DNA of 64,000 nt, from assembly GCF_006539165.1 (NCBI RefSeq), contig NZ_BJMM01000026.1, positions 40,039-104,038 on the forward strand, given 5' to 3'. The notes under the pieces are model-generated. The model did not search any database and was not told where the DNA came from. It saw only the letters and a program-made list of their open reading frames with translations. Shown here in pieces: positions 16,233-24,378 of the stretch. The stretch's first letter is position 1; each line of letters begins with the position of its first letter. A program made the translations under genes and the position numbers. This DNA is from Streptomyces cacaoi (GTDB lineage Bacteria > Actinomycetota > Actinomycetes > Streptomycetales > Streptomycetaceae).

Positions 16233-16817
16233 GTGCCCGAACGCAGACCGCGCGCGGACGCCGCCCGCAACGAGAAGGCCGTGCTCGACGCGGCCGACGA
16301 GCTGTTCGCCCGCTGTGCGAGCCCCGCCGAGGTGACCATGGCGGCCGTCGCCACGGCCGCCGGCGTCGGCAAGGGCACGCTCTTCCGCCGCTTCGGCGAC
16401 CGCTCCGGGCTGCTGGTCGCGCTGATGGCGGCCCGGCTGGAGCCGCTGAGCCGCCAGGTCGAGGAGGGCGATCCGCCGCTCGGCCCGGGGACGCCGCCCC
16501 GGGAGCGGGCCGCCGCGCTGCTCGACGCGGTGCTCGGCTTCAAGCTCGCCAACCGCCATCTCTCGCTGGCCCTGGAGGAGTTCGGCAGCGGCAGCCCCTA
16601 CCGGGCCCCGCACTACGAGCAGTGGCACCGCACGCTGAGCGACATCCTGGAGCGGATCCCCGGCTGGAGCGCGGCCGAGAGCGCCTTCGCCGCCGACGCG
16701 CTGCTCGCCACCGTCCGTGCCGACCTCGTCGAACACCTCGTCACCGAACGCGGGTTGACGCCCGAGCAGGTGCGCGAGCGCGTCGCCGGGTTCGTCGCGC
16801 GGGTGCTGGCCGGCTGA
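16233..16817 (+). CDS. TetR-family transcriptional repressor
   Basis: A 194-residue regulator with a GTG start behind a strong GGAGGAGAGG site. The helix-turn-helix lies at residues 30-62 (VTMAAVATAAGVGKGTLF, then RRFGDRSGLL), followed by a helical ligand domain resembling the TetR C-terminal type of the SbtR/AcrR group. It is divergent from the SnoaL-like/NmrA-like pair, with two palindromes in between that fit its own operators. Expected role: repression of the pair until a small ligand binds. Ligand unknown. Confidence 0.9.
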   Translation: MPERRPRADAARNEKAVLDAADELFARCASPAEVTMAAVATAAGVGKGTLFRRFGDRSGLLVALMAARLEPLSRQVEEGDPPLGPGTPPRERAAALLDAVLGFKLANRHLSLALEEFGSGSPYRAPHYEQWHRTLSDILERIPGWSAAESAFAADALLATVRADLVEHLVTERGLTPEQVRERVAGFVARVLAG

Positions 16818-16853
16818 CCGTCCGCGAGCCGCCCCTCTCCGCCCCCGTTCCCG

Positions 16854-18596
16854 TCAGGTGTCCGGGCGGAGCGGGCCGTCGAGCCAGGGCGGGAGCGGGC
16901 GGTAGACGGTCAGGGGAGTGCGCTCCTTGTCCAGGAGGAGGGCGGAGGGCGCGGGCGCCGTCTCGCCATCGTAGGAGCAGACCGTGCCGGCCTCGACGCC
17001 GGTCAGCCGCAGCCGCCGGCCGCGTACGGCGGCGTGGACGGGGGAGCGGTGCAGTACCCCGGCGAGCGCGGAGGCCACCAGGCGGGTGCGCGCCCAGCGG
17101 CCCGCCCGCACCAGATGGATGTCGAGCATGCCGTCGGCGAGGTTGAACCGCCGGGCGCCCCCGGTCCCGCCGCCCGGCCCGTGGTACGAGCAGTTCCCGG
17201 CGAACAGCAGCCACAGCGAGCGGGGCCGCCCGTTGACCCGCACCTCGAACGGGCGGGAGTGGCGCAGCACATGGACGGCCGCGATCAGCCCCGCGGCCCA
17301 CGGCCCGACCCGCCCGCTCCACCGCTCCCGCACCTCGACGAGGTCCCCGTAGGCGCCGAGGCTGAAGGTGTTGACGAAGTGTCCGCCGGTCCCGCCGGTT
17401 CCGCCGCTTTCGTCAGTTCCACCGGTTTCGCCGCTCGCGCCGGTTCCGTCGGTTCCGCCTGCCCCGCCGTCGTCCCGGAGCGGGGTGAAGCGGGCCAGGT
17501 CGACCGCAATGGCGTGGCCCGCCGTCACGGCGTCCGCGATGTCCTGGCAACCGGTGACGCCCAGGTCCTGGGCGAGGTGGTTGTACGTGCCGCCGGGCAG
17601 TACGGCCAGCGGAACGCCGTGCCGGTGCGCGGCCCGTGCCGCGGCGCCGACACTGCCGTCCCCGCCGAACACGCCCAGCGCGCCGCCCTGTCCGGCGGCC
17701 CGGCGTGCCTGCTCGTCCAGCAGCGCGGGCAGGTCGCCCCCGCCGTCGGCGTCCGGCTCCCACCGGGTGACCGTGGCCTGCGGCAGCGCCCTGCGCACCT
17801 CCTCCAGGAGGTCGGCCGAACCCGAGCCGGGGTTGGCGACGACCGACAGGCCGCGGCCCTCCTCCAGCGCGGGCGCCTCGACCAGCGGCTGCGCCGGCGG
17901 GACGCGCCGCCGCGCCTCCAGCACGGTGCGCACCGCCAGCGCCGAGGCCGCCCCGAGCGTCACCCCGGCGAGGACGTCGCTGGGGTAGTGCACGCCCGTG
18001 TAGACGCGGGAGAACGCGACGGAGGCCGCGAGCGGCGCCACCGCGGCGCCCCAGCCGGGGGACTCCAGCGCGACCCCGGTGGCGAACGCCGCCGCGGAGG
18101 CCGAGTGGCCGGAGGGGAAGGACGTGCTGCGCGGCAGCCGCTTCAGCCGCCGTATCACCGGCACCTCGTCCAGCACGGGCCGCTCCCGGCGGAAGGCGCC
18201 CTTGCCGACGGTGTTGACGACGACGGACGCGACGGCCAGCGACGCCGTGCCGCGCACCGCCGCCCGCCGGGCACTCCGCCCGCCGACGCCGGAGAGCACC
18301 ATGCCGGCGGCGACGCCCAGCCACAGCTTGCTGTGGTCGGCGCCGCGGCTCAGCCGGGGCAGCACCTCCTCGGCCCGGGGCCAGTGCCGCTCGGCCACCC
18401 GCCGGAACAGCGCACGGTCCCAGGCGCCGAGCGCCTCGGCGGCCCGGGTGCCGCCGCGGGCCCGGCGGGCGCCTGTCAGCCCCGCGAGCGCGGGGCGCGT
18501 CCCGGACGACGGTGCGCCCGTGCCCGCGCCCCCGCCCGTGCGCCGCGCGTCGGGCGCCCACTGCCTCTCCCACCACGGTCGCCGCCGTTCCGCCAC
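16854..18596 (-). CDS. Fused PAP2 phosphatase / diacylglycerol kinase-like protein
   Basis: A 580-residue two-domain protein with a GTG start. Residues 80-245 are a membrane PAP2 domain with all three phosphatase motifs: KGAFRRERP, FPSGHSA and SRVYTGVHYPSD. Residues 265-580 are a DAGK catalytic domain with NPGSGS, GGDGSV and PGGTYNHLA, the ATP-binding loop of lipid and sphingosine kinases. Such fusions are common in actinobacteria and are thought to recycle or remodel phospholipid or prenyl phosphates, but the true substrate is not established. A Gly/Thr/Ser insert (about 25 residues, TGASGETGGTDESGG type) interrupts the kinase domain, matching the many low-complexity inserts in this genome. 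It lies between the two halves of the lipid/terpene region. Confidence 0.88.
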   Translation of the reverse strand: MAERRRPWWERQWAPDARRTGGGAGTGAPSSGTRPALAGLTGARRARGGTRAAEALGAWDRALFRRVAERHWPRAEEVLPRLSRGADHSKLWLGVAAGMVLSGVGGRSARRAAVRGTASLAVASVVVNTVGKGAFRRERPVLDEVPVIRRLKRLPRSTSFPSGHSASAAAFATGVALESPGWGAAVAPLAASVAFSRVYTGVHYPSDVLAGVTLGAASALAVRTVLEARRRVPPAQPLVEAPALEEGRGLSVVANPGSGSADLLEEVRRALPQATVTRWEPDADGGGDLPALLDEQARRAAGQGGALGVFGGDGSVGAAARAAHRHGVPLAVLPGGTYNHLAQDLGVTGCQDIADAVTAGHAIAVDLARFTPLRDDGGAGGTDGTGASGETGGTDESGGTGGTGGHFVNTFSLGAYGDLVEVRERWSGRVGPWAAGLIAAVHVLRHSRPFEVRVNGRPRSLWLLFAGNCSYHGPGGGTGGARRFNLADGMLDIHLVRAGRWARTRLVASALAGVLHRSPVHAAVRGRRLRLTGVEAGTVCSYDGETAPAPSALLLDKERTPLTVYRPLPPWLDGPLRPDT

Positions 18597-18758
18597 AGCC
18601 GGCCCCCTCGTCTCCGTACACGATCACGAGCACGGAACGTCTGCCCCTCGGCGTCCGGAACACACCCGGGTGTGAGCCGACCGGCACGTCCGGGCGCGGG
18701 CGAACGCGTCCGGACACGGGCGGGCCGACCGGTCGGCCGCCTGGTTCGGCCCGGCCGG

Positions 18759-19541
18759 TCAGCCGCCCGGTGGCGGCAGCCCCGGGTCGACGTCGCGGTG
18801 GCGGGCCGCGGGGGTCGCGGCGGTGACCGGCGGCCCGGCGGCAGCGGCGAGGAGGGTCGCCGCGAGCAGCACGAGCAGCATCAGGCTCGCGCCCAGGAAC
18901 AGCCCGGCGGCGATGTCCGTCGGCCAGTGCACGGCGAGATGGATCCGGCTGTACCCGACGAGGCCGCACACGGCGGCCGTGCCCGCCCACACCGTCGTCC
19001 GCGCCCGCCGGGAGGCGACCCGCTCCGTCCACACGAACGCCAGCATCAGCAGGACGGCCGTGCCGACGACGACGTGCCGGGACGGGTAGCAGTAGCCGTC
19101 CTCCGGAACGCCCCAGAGCGCCGAGGGCGGACGGCTGCGGTCCGTCAGATCCTTGGCGGCGGACGCCACGAGGACGGCCAGCACGCCCGCCGCGACGACC
19201 AGCACCAGCGGACGCCAGGAGCGCCGCTGCCGGGCGAGCCCCGCGGCGGCCAGCGCACACAGGACGCTCAGGGGCAGCTCGGAGAGCTGCGACACCCGCG
19301 CCATGAACGCGTCGAGCAGGTCGCCGCGCTGCCGCACCGCCTCGTGCAGCACCGGGTTGTCGACCGCGCCGGCGCCGTGCGCGAGCACGTAGTACGACAG
19401 GGCGGCGAAGGCCACCAGGCAGGCGGCCATCAGGGAGACCAGAAGGCCCGCGCACGGCGGCGCGGCACGGTCGGTACGCGCCGCCGGCCCGGCCGAGGGG
19501 GCGGCGGACGCGCTGCGGACGACGGGGAGTTCGCCGGTCAT
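18759..19541 (-). CDS. PAP2-family membrane phosphatase
   Basis: A 260-residue membrane protein; the ATG at 19541 has an AGGAG site and gives a first helix at residues 32-55. Phosphatase motifs: KDLTDRSRP (motif 1), YCYPSRHVV (motif 2) and SRIHLAVHWPTD (motif 3). Motif 2 has PSRH instead of the usual PSGH; the catalytic His is kept. Family members remove phosphate from phosphatidate, undecaprenyl diphosphate or other prenyl diphosphates at the membrane. Because a class II terpene cyclase is encoded 3 kb away, a role in dephosphorylating a prenyl intermediate is possible but not shown. The 267 bases between it and the next P450 gene hold nothing recognisable. Confidence 0.85.
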   Translation of the reverse strand: MTGELPVVRSASAAPSAGPAARTDRAAPPCAGLLVSLMAACLVAFAALSYYVLAHGAGAVDNPVLHEAVRQRGDLLDAFMARVSQLSELPLSVLCALAAAGLARQRRSWRPLVLVVAAGVLAVLVASAAKDLTDRSRPPSALWGVPEDGYCYPSRHVVVGTAVLLMLAFVWTERVASRRARTTVWAGTAAVCGLVGYSRIHLAVHWPTDIAAGLFLGASLMLLVLLAATLLAAAAGPPVTAATPAARHRDVDPGLPPPGG

Positions 19542-19808
19542 CGCGGCTCCTGCGGCGTATCGGGGTGAGCGGCCGGGCGCACCGGTCCGGCGGACGCGGA
19601 GGACCGCGCACGCGCGCAGGACGTCCCGCGCGGGGCGCGGCCGGCGCGGCCGTACGTCCAGTGCACCGTCGTCCGGCGGCACGGGCGAGCCGGGCGCACC
19701 GTCCCGCCCCCGTCCGGGTGACGACGGCGAACCCGCCCGCGCCCACGACGGCCTTCCCGCCGCTCGCCGCGTCGCCGCCCGTCGCCGTGTCGCCCGCTGC
19801 TCGTCCGG

Positions 19809-21149
19809 CTACCCGGCGCCCTCGCGGTCGCGCGGCTGTTCCTGGCCGGGCAGGGCGGCCGGGCCCGGTCCGTCGGGGGCCACCGGGTGCACGGTGGCCG
19901 TGCAGGGTCCTGCGGCGTACAGGGTGGCCGCGAACGTGGGGGAGAGGGAGGCGGGGGCCGTCGGGCGCGGGACGAAACGGGGCAGCAGGGTGGTGGTGAG
20001 GATCTCCATCTCGCGCAGGGAGAAGTGCTGGCCGAGGCAGGCGCGGGGCCCGGTCCCGAAGGGGTGGAAGGCGCCGCTCTGCGGCCGGGCCGCGGGGCGA
20101 CGGGGGTCGAAGGCGAGCGGCGCGGGCCACAGCGCCGGGTCCCGGTGGGTGAGGTAGGGGCACACCAGGACGCGGGTGCCGGCCGCGACCGGCCGGCCGT
20201 CGAGGACGGTGTCCTCGTCCGCGTGCCGGGGGATCAGCCAGACCGGCGGGTAGAGCCGCAGGGTCTCGGTGATCAGCGCGCGGTGTCCGGCCGGGCCCCG
20301 GCGCAGTGCCCACGCGCGCCACCAGGGGTGCCGGTCGAGCAGGAGATGCAGCCAGGTGAGCGCGGTCGCGGTGGTCTCGTGACCGGCGACGATCAACGTG
20401 ACCAGCTCGTCGCGCAGCAGCTGGTCGGGGTAGTCGAGCAGATCGTGCAGGATGCCGCGTCCGTCGCCCGGCCCGGCCGCGCGGGCCGCCGCCACCGCGC
20501 GGCGCGCGGCCTCCTCCACCCGCTCCGGCCCCTCGGCCGCGCCGTCCCGCTCCGGCGCCTGCCGGGTCTGCTGCGTCTGCTGTGTCTGCTGCGTCTGCCG
20601 GGTCTGCTGTGTCTGCTGGGTCTGCGGTGCGGCGGACGGGGTGCGGCCCGGTGCCGAGAGCGTGGGCAGGGCGGCGACGACGCGGGCGAGCGGCGAGAGG
20701 TCGTCGTGGGTGCGGGCGTCGAGGGGGGTCCCGGTCAGCAGCCGCCAGATGGTGTCGAGCGCGAAGTACCGCATGTCCTCGGCGACATCGGTCGGTTCGC
20801 CGGTGCGCGCGCAGCGTTCCCAGCGGTCGGCGATGTGCTGGGCGGCCCCGGCGATGTGCCGCTCGTAGCGGCGTACGCCGACCGCGGTGAAGTGCGACTG
20901 GAGGGCCCGGCGCTGGCGCTTCCAGCGCTCACCGGTCGCGGTGATCAGACCGTCCCCGAGCAGGGAACGCGCCCGGTGCGAGCGCTTCGTGCACCGGGCG
21001 GCGTCGTGGACGAGGACCTGCCGTACGGCCTCGGGTCCGGTGACCAGGACGGCGTCCTGGGAGCCGAGCCGGAGCGGGCTCACGGGCCCCCGGTGCCAAG
21101 CCTCGTACAGGTGATCGATGAGCGCAGTCTTTGACATAGCGCTGTGCAT
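19809..21149 (-). CDS. Cytochrome P450 (first of three)
   Basis: A 446-residue P450 without a membrane anchor. Visible motifs: I-helix AGHETT (residues 255-260), K-helix ETLR (Glu295/Arg298), and the heme loop FHPFGTGPRACLG with ligand Cys371. The first Met has no clear Shine-Dalgarno; Met5 is an alternative start. Residues 176-197 are a Gln/Thr repeat (QTQQTQQTR type) coded by a 9-base microsatellite, placed between the F/G-helix region and helix H, where loops tolerate length changes. It lies divergently beside the Nudix-cyclase pair and so probably oxidises the terpene product or an acyl chain. Electron-transfer partners are not encoded nearby. Confidence 0.9.
   Translation of the reverse strand: MHSAMSKTALIDHLYEAWHRGPVSPLRLGSQDAVLVTGPEAVRQVLVHDAARCTKRSHRARSLLGDGLITATGERWKRQRRALQSHFTAVGVRRYERHIAGAAQHIADRWERCARTGEPTDVAEDMRYFALDTIWRLLTGTPLDARTHDDLSPLARVVAALPTLSAPGRTPSAAPQTQQTQQTRQTQQTQQTQQTRQAPERDGAAEGPERVEEAARRAVAAARAAGPGDGRGILHDLLDYPDQLLRDELVTLIVAGHETTATALTWLHLLLDRHPWWRAWALRRGPAGHRALITETLRLYPPVWLIPRHADEDTVLDGRPVAAGTRVLVCPYLTHRDPALWPAPLAFDPRRPAARPQSGAFHPFGTGPRACLGQHFSLREMEILTTTLLPRFVPRPTAPASLSPTFAATLYAAGPCTATVHPVAPDGPGPAALPGQEQPRDREGAG
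20566..20628. repeat. 9-bp coding microsatellite in P450 gene
   Basis: Seven 9-base units of GTCTGCTGN type follow each other without gaps and encode the Gln-Gln-Thr tract of the P450. Because the unit is a multiple of three, length changes keep the frame. Confidence 0.85.
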
Positions 21150-21299
21150 CTTATTCGATGCGCTGCGTAGTTATTTGTGGAGAGTGTTGTCCGCCCGGCC
21201 GCAGGGCCCGGGCCCGGCGCGAGGCCCGCGGGACCGGCCGCGCCGAAGGCGTACCGCGGTCGCTGTGCCGCCGGGCGAGCGGCTGAAGGGACGAGACAC
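21150..21299. promoter_or_regulatory. Divergent promoter region of P450 and Nudix-cyclase
   Basis: This 150-base gap and the first P450 codons are the AT-richest part of the locus. A perfect inverted repeat GCATC-TTATTC-GATGC (21146-21161) covers the P450 start codon, and TTGACA occurs at 21131-21136 on the plus strand. The repeat is a candidate operator that would control both directions. No reliable -10 box could be paired with the TTGACA. Confidence 0.45.
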
Positions 21300-22409
21300 G
21301 TGGGGGAGTTGCCGGGGGGATCGGCGGACGGACGGGCGGACGAGCAGGTGGACTACGTGGATGCCGAGGACCGGCCGGTCCGTACCGGGCCGCGCGGCGG
21401 CGCACGCGCCATCGGACTGCACCACCGCGTCGCCGCCACCGTGCTGACCGACCCGGCGGGACGCGTCCTCGTCCACCGCCGCCCCGCACACGCCCCCGTC
21501 CTGCCCGGACACCACGACGTGCTGGTGGGCGGCTGTGTGCGCGCCGGCGAGAGCTACCGGGCGGCGGCGGCCCGGGAACTGGCCGAGGAGCTGGGCGTCG
21601 GAACCGGTGGCCCGCCGCCCCGGGAGCTGTGGCGGGAGCGCCTCGACGGGCCCAACGGGCCCTGCTGGCTGGCCGTGCACCATCTGCGCCTCGGCCCCGG
21701 CGGACCCCCGCAGGCCGACCCGGCGGAGATCGCCTGGCACGGGTTCGTCCCGTACGCCCGGCTGGTGCGGGGGAACGGGCCCGCAGCGGGGGAGGCGGGC
21801 GGGGTCCGGCCACCCGGTGCGGACGGGACGGAGGGGGCGGGCGGGACGGAGGGGCTCGGCTTCCGGGCGGTGAGCGGGCCCGGCGCACGGAGAACGCCGC
21901 CCCGGCACCCTCCGCGCCCCGCGCACCCCGCACGCTCCGCACGCCCCGCCTCGCCTCCACGCGCCGCCCGGCTTCCGCAACCTCCGCCGCCGCCGATGCC
22001 CTCTCCCCTCGCGCGGCCCGCGCGTGACCTCCCCTCGGCGCAGCCGGCGCGGCCGGCCCGGGAGCCGCGGCCCGGGCAGGGTGCGCCGGGCCCGTGGAGC
22101 GCACGGCCCGAGCAGCACCCGGATTCCGCGCGTCCGGCACAGACCCCGGCGTCCGCACCCCTGGGCGCCACCGACGGGGACGGCGGCGGCCGACCGGCCC
22201 ACCCGTGCGCCGGGTTCGACCCCATCGCCCCGTTCAACCCCGTCGGCCTGCACGTCCTGCGCGTTCTCGGCCACCTGGAGCACCGCCGGGACGGTGTCCC
22301 CGCCGTCCCGGCCCTGACAAGAGGCACACATGATCACTGCTGGACTGTTCTCGGCCCCTGCCCCGCTGACCCTTGCGCCTGCGCCCACGCGGCTGACGGC
22401 CGCACGTGA
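21300..22409 (+). CDS. Nudix hydrolase with long C-terminal extension, coupled to terpene cyclase
   Basis: The GTG at 21300 (behind AAGGGACGAGA) gives 369 residues. Residues 40-160 are a Nudix domain with a full box: GCVRAGESYRAAAARELAEE followed by LGV (pattern GX5EX7REUXEEXGU), preceded by AVLTDPAGRVLVHRRP-type strands as in isopentenyl-diphosphate-isomerase-like Nudix proteins. After about residue 165 comes a Pro/Arg/Ala-rich stretch, then FDPIAPFNPVGLHVLRVLGHLEHR-like sequence (split here by description only) that keeps near-100 percent GC at third codon positions up to the cyclase start, so the extension appears to be translated. The stop lies 80 bases inside the cyclase gene. Likely role: hydrolysis of the diphosphate of the cyclised terpene to its alcohol, by analogy to drimane pathways; this is inference. 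Confidence 0.75.
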   Translation: MGELPGGSADGRADEQVDYVDAEDRPVRTGPRGGARAIGLHHRVAATVLTDPAGRVLVHRRPAHAPVLPGHHDVLVGGCVRAGESYRAAAARELAEELGVGTGGPPPRELWRERLDGPNGPCWLAVHHLRLGPGGPPQADPAEIAWHGFVPYARLVRGNGPAAGEAGGVRPPGADGTEGAGGTEGLGFRAVSGPGARRTPPRHPPRPAHPARSARPASPPRAARLPQPPPPPMPSPLARPARDLPSAQPARPAREPRPGQGAPGPWSARPEQHPDSARPAQTPASAPLGATDGDGGGRPAHPCAGFDPIAPFNPVGLHVLRVLGHLEHRRDGVPAVPALTRGTHDHCWTVLGPCPADPCACAHAADGRT

Positions 22410-24345
22410 CCGGCTCGCCCGCCGGGTCGTCGCCCGGATCGGCCCCGACGGCCTGGTGGCGGCGCCCTGCGAGAGCCGCGTCCTCGAATCGGCGCTGCTG
22501 CTGGAGCTCGTCACGAGCCTCGTCCCCGCCGATCCGGCGCGCGACCAGCTGGTGCGCTACCTCAAGCACACCCTCGACACCGACCCACCGGACGCCGTGC
22601 AGACAGCCGTCGCCCGGGCCGTCCTCGGCGAGGTCCCGGCGGAGCTTCCGGACGAGATCCCGGTGGATCTCCCGGCCGAGGTTCCCGCCGAGGTCCCGGC
22701 CGAGGTCCCGGCGGACGCCCGGGCCGACGTGCCCGGGGCGCCGGCCCGGGTGCCGGGAGCACCGGGCGACGGGCCCGAAGCACCGGAAACACGGGAGGCA
22801 CGGGAGGCACGGGAAGCACGGGAAGCGCCCGCCGGGGTGCCCGCGCAGCAGGCCGGGTCCGACGGCACCGCCCACCACACCGCCCCCCACGCCGCATCCC
22901 ACTCCGCCCCCCGCACCGCCGCCGTCTCCGGCGGACGTGCGGCGGAACTGCTCGGCGCGTGCCCGTCCACAGCGCGCTCCACGGTGCCCCGGCAGGGCGG
23001 CGACGGGGTGCTCGCGGACTTCCCGCACTTCACCGCGGGACGCAAGCGGCTGATGTTCCAGACCCTGCTGGCCCACCTCGGCTCGGCGCCCTGGCCCCGC
23101 GTCCCGCTGGAGCGCTACGAGGCCCCGGGCCAGCAGACCTGGCTGGGCCTGGAGATGGCCGCGCTGAAGGTGATCGCCGCACACGGGACCGGCCGCACCG
23201 GGCAGCTGTGCGAGGGCGACTTCCTCGCGCTGTCGCCCGCCCTGCGCCCCGGCCCCGCCTGGGAGGCCAACCACCTGGCCCGGCTGCTGGCGCTGCTCGC
23301 GCTGCGCACCGACCCGGCCCGCCGGAACGAGACCGCCGCCGCCGTCACCCAGGTCGCCCGCCAGCTGCGGCCGGACGGCGGGCTGCCGTTCATCACCGGC
23401 ATGGACGTCTTCGCCACCGCCACCGGCGGGCTCGCGCTCACCGCCGCCGGATACGGGGCGCACCCCGCCGTGCACTGCATGGCCGACGCGCTCGCCACCC
23501 AGCAGCACGCCGACGGCGGCTTTGGCTTCATGCGCGGGGTGCGGCAGAGCGACGCCGACGACACCGCGTACGCCCTGGAGTTCCTGCGCGCCACCGCGCC
23601 CCGCCGGCACGCGGGCGCCGTCGCCGCCGCCGAGGACTACCTCGTCGACCTCGCCAACCCGGATGGCGGGGTGCCCACGTTCGCGCGCGGCGTCGACTCC
23701 GAGACGGCCATGACCGCCGGCGCCGTCAACGCGCTCGCCCCCAGCAACCGTGCGCACGCCCGCGCGGTCGCCGCCGCGGGCGGCCGGTACCTCACCGGCT
23801 GCTGCCCGGACCGCACCCATGTGTGCGGGGCCGGCCGGGCCGACGGCTCCACCGCCCGCGACGACGGCTCCTTCCCGCACGACGGCCAGGCCGACCCGTT
23901 CGAGTGCAGCTGGAGCCGGAACGCCACCAACGCCGTGCACCGCACCGTCCTGGCGTGCGAATCCCTGCTGCGGGCCGGGCTGGCCGCGGACGGGCGGCGC
24001 ACCGCCGGGCTGCGCGACCGGCTCGTCGAGCAGCTCGTCGCCCGCCGGCTGCCGGACGGCGGCTGGGGGCACGAGGGCGCCGGCGAGAGCGACCCGATCA
24101 GCACCGCCTACGCCGTCGTCGCGCTCACCCGCTCCCGGGGCGGCTCCCGGACCGGGGCGCTGCGCAGCGCCGTCGGCTACCTGGCCGGCCGGCAGCGGCC
24201 CGACGGCGGGTTCACCTCCGTGCCCGACCAGGCGGGGCCGCGTCCGCTGCTCTACGACGCGCCCGCGCTGGCGGACATCTGCGTCCTGCTCGCCTGGGGG
24301 CACGCCCTCGGCCGGCCGGGGCACCGCGCGCTGCGGCACCGCTGA
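22330..24345 (+). CDS. Class II (DxDD) terpene cyclase, drimenyl/albicanyl-diphosphate-synthase-like
   Basis: A 671-residue protein of the squalene-hopene-cyclase / class II diterpene-cyclase fold. The protonation motif is SDADDTA (Asp408, Asp410, Asp411), matching DxDDT(A). Helical repeats with QW-like motifs are visible: ADGGFGF, PDGGVPTF, PDGGWGHE and PDGGFTSV. No class I DDxxD/NSE domain is present. Residues 98-200 are a repeat-rich insert (PAEVPAEVPAEVPA, then REAREAREAREA, then His/Ala-rich); without it the protein is about 570 residues, near the size of stand-alone bacterial class II cyclases. Because no GGPP synthase is nearby, farnesyl diphosphate is the simplest substrate. The Nudix gene overlaps its start; a convergent P450 follows after a terminator. 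Alternatives: a diterpene cyclase, or a prenyltransferase-beta-like protein. Confidence 0.82.
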   Translation: MITAGLFSAPAPLTLAPAPTRLTAARDRLARRVVARIGPDGLVAAPCESRVLESALLLELVTSLVPADPARDQLVRYLKHTLDTDPPDAVQTAVARAVLGEVPAELPDEIPVDLPAEVPAEVPAEVPADARADVPGAPARVPGAPGDGPEAPETREAREAREAREAPAGVPAQQAGSDGTAHHTAPHAASHSAPRTAAVSGGRAAELLGACPSTARSTVPRQGGDGVLADFPHFTAGRKRLMFQTLLAHLGSAPWPRVPLERYEAPGQQTWLGLEMAALKVIAAHGTGRTGQLCEGDFLALSPALRPGPAWEANHLARLLALLALRTDPARRNETAAAVTQVARQLRPDGGLPFITGMDVFATATGGLALTAAGYGAHPAVHCMADALATQQHADGGFGFMRGVRQSDADDTAYALEFLRATAPRRHAGAVAAAEDYLVDLANPDGGVPTFARGVDSETAMTAGAVNALAPSNRAHARAVAAAGGRYLTGCCPDRTHVCGAGRADGSTARDDGSFPHDGQADPFECSWSRNATNAVHRTVLACESLLRAGLAADGRRTAGLRDRLVEQLVARRLPDGGWGHEGAGESDPISTAYAVVALTRSRGGSRTGALRSAVGYLAGRQRPDGGFTSVPDQAGPRPLLYDAPALADICVLLAWGHALGRPGHRALRHR

Positions 24346-24375
24346 GGACGGGCGCGCTGCCCCGCGCGCCCGTCC
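24346..24375. terminator. Hairpin between convergent cyclase and P450 genes
   Basis: Perfect 11-base arms, GGACGGGCGCG (24346-24356) and CGCGCCCGTCC (24365-24375), flank an 8-base loop immediately after the cyclase stop and 4 bases before the end of the convergent P450 gene. It can work in both directions. Confidence 0.8.
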
Positions 24376-24378
24376 GCC

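Noticed and set aside
17034..19568. Plus-strand open frame of 844 codons opposite the PAP2 genes
   Set aside because: Both minus-strand genes have intact catalytic motifs; the plus frame is a compositional shadow.
20566..20628. 9-bp repeats considered as CRISPR or insertion site
   Set aside because: In-frame coding microsatellite inside an intact P450 gene; no spacers or target-site duplication.
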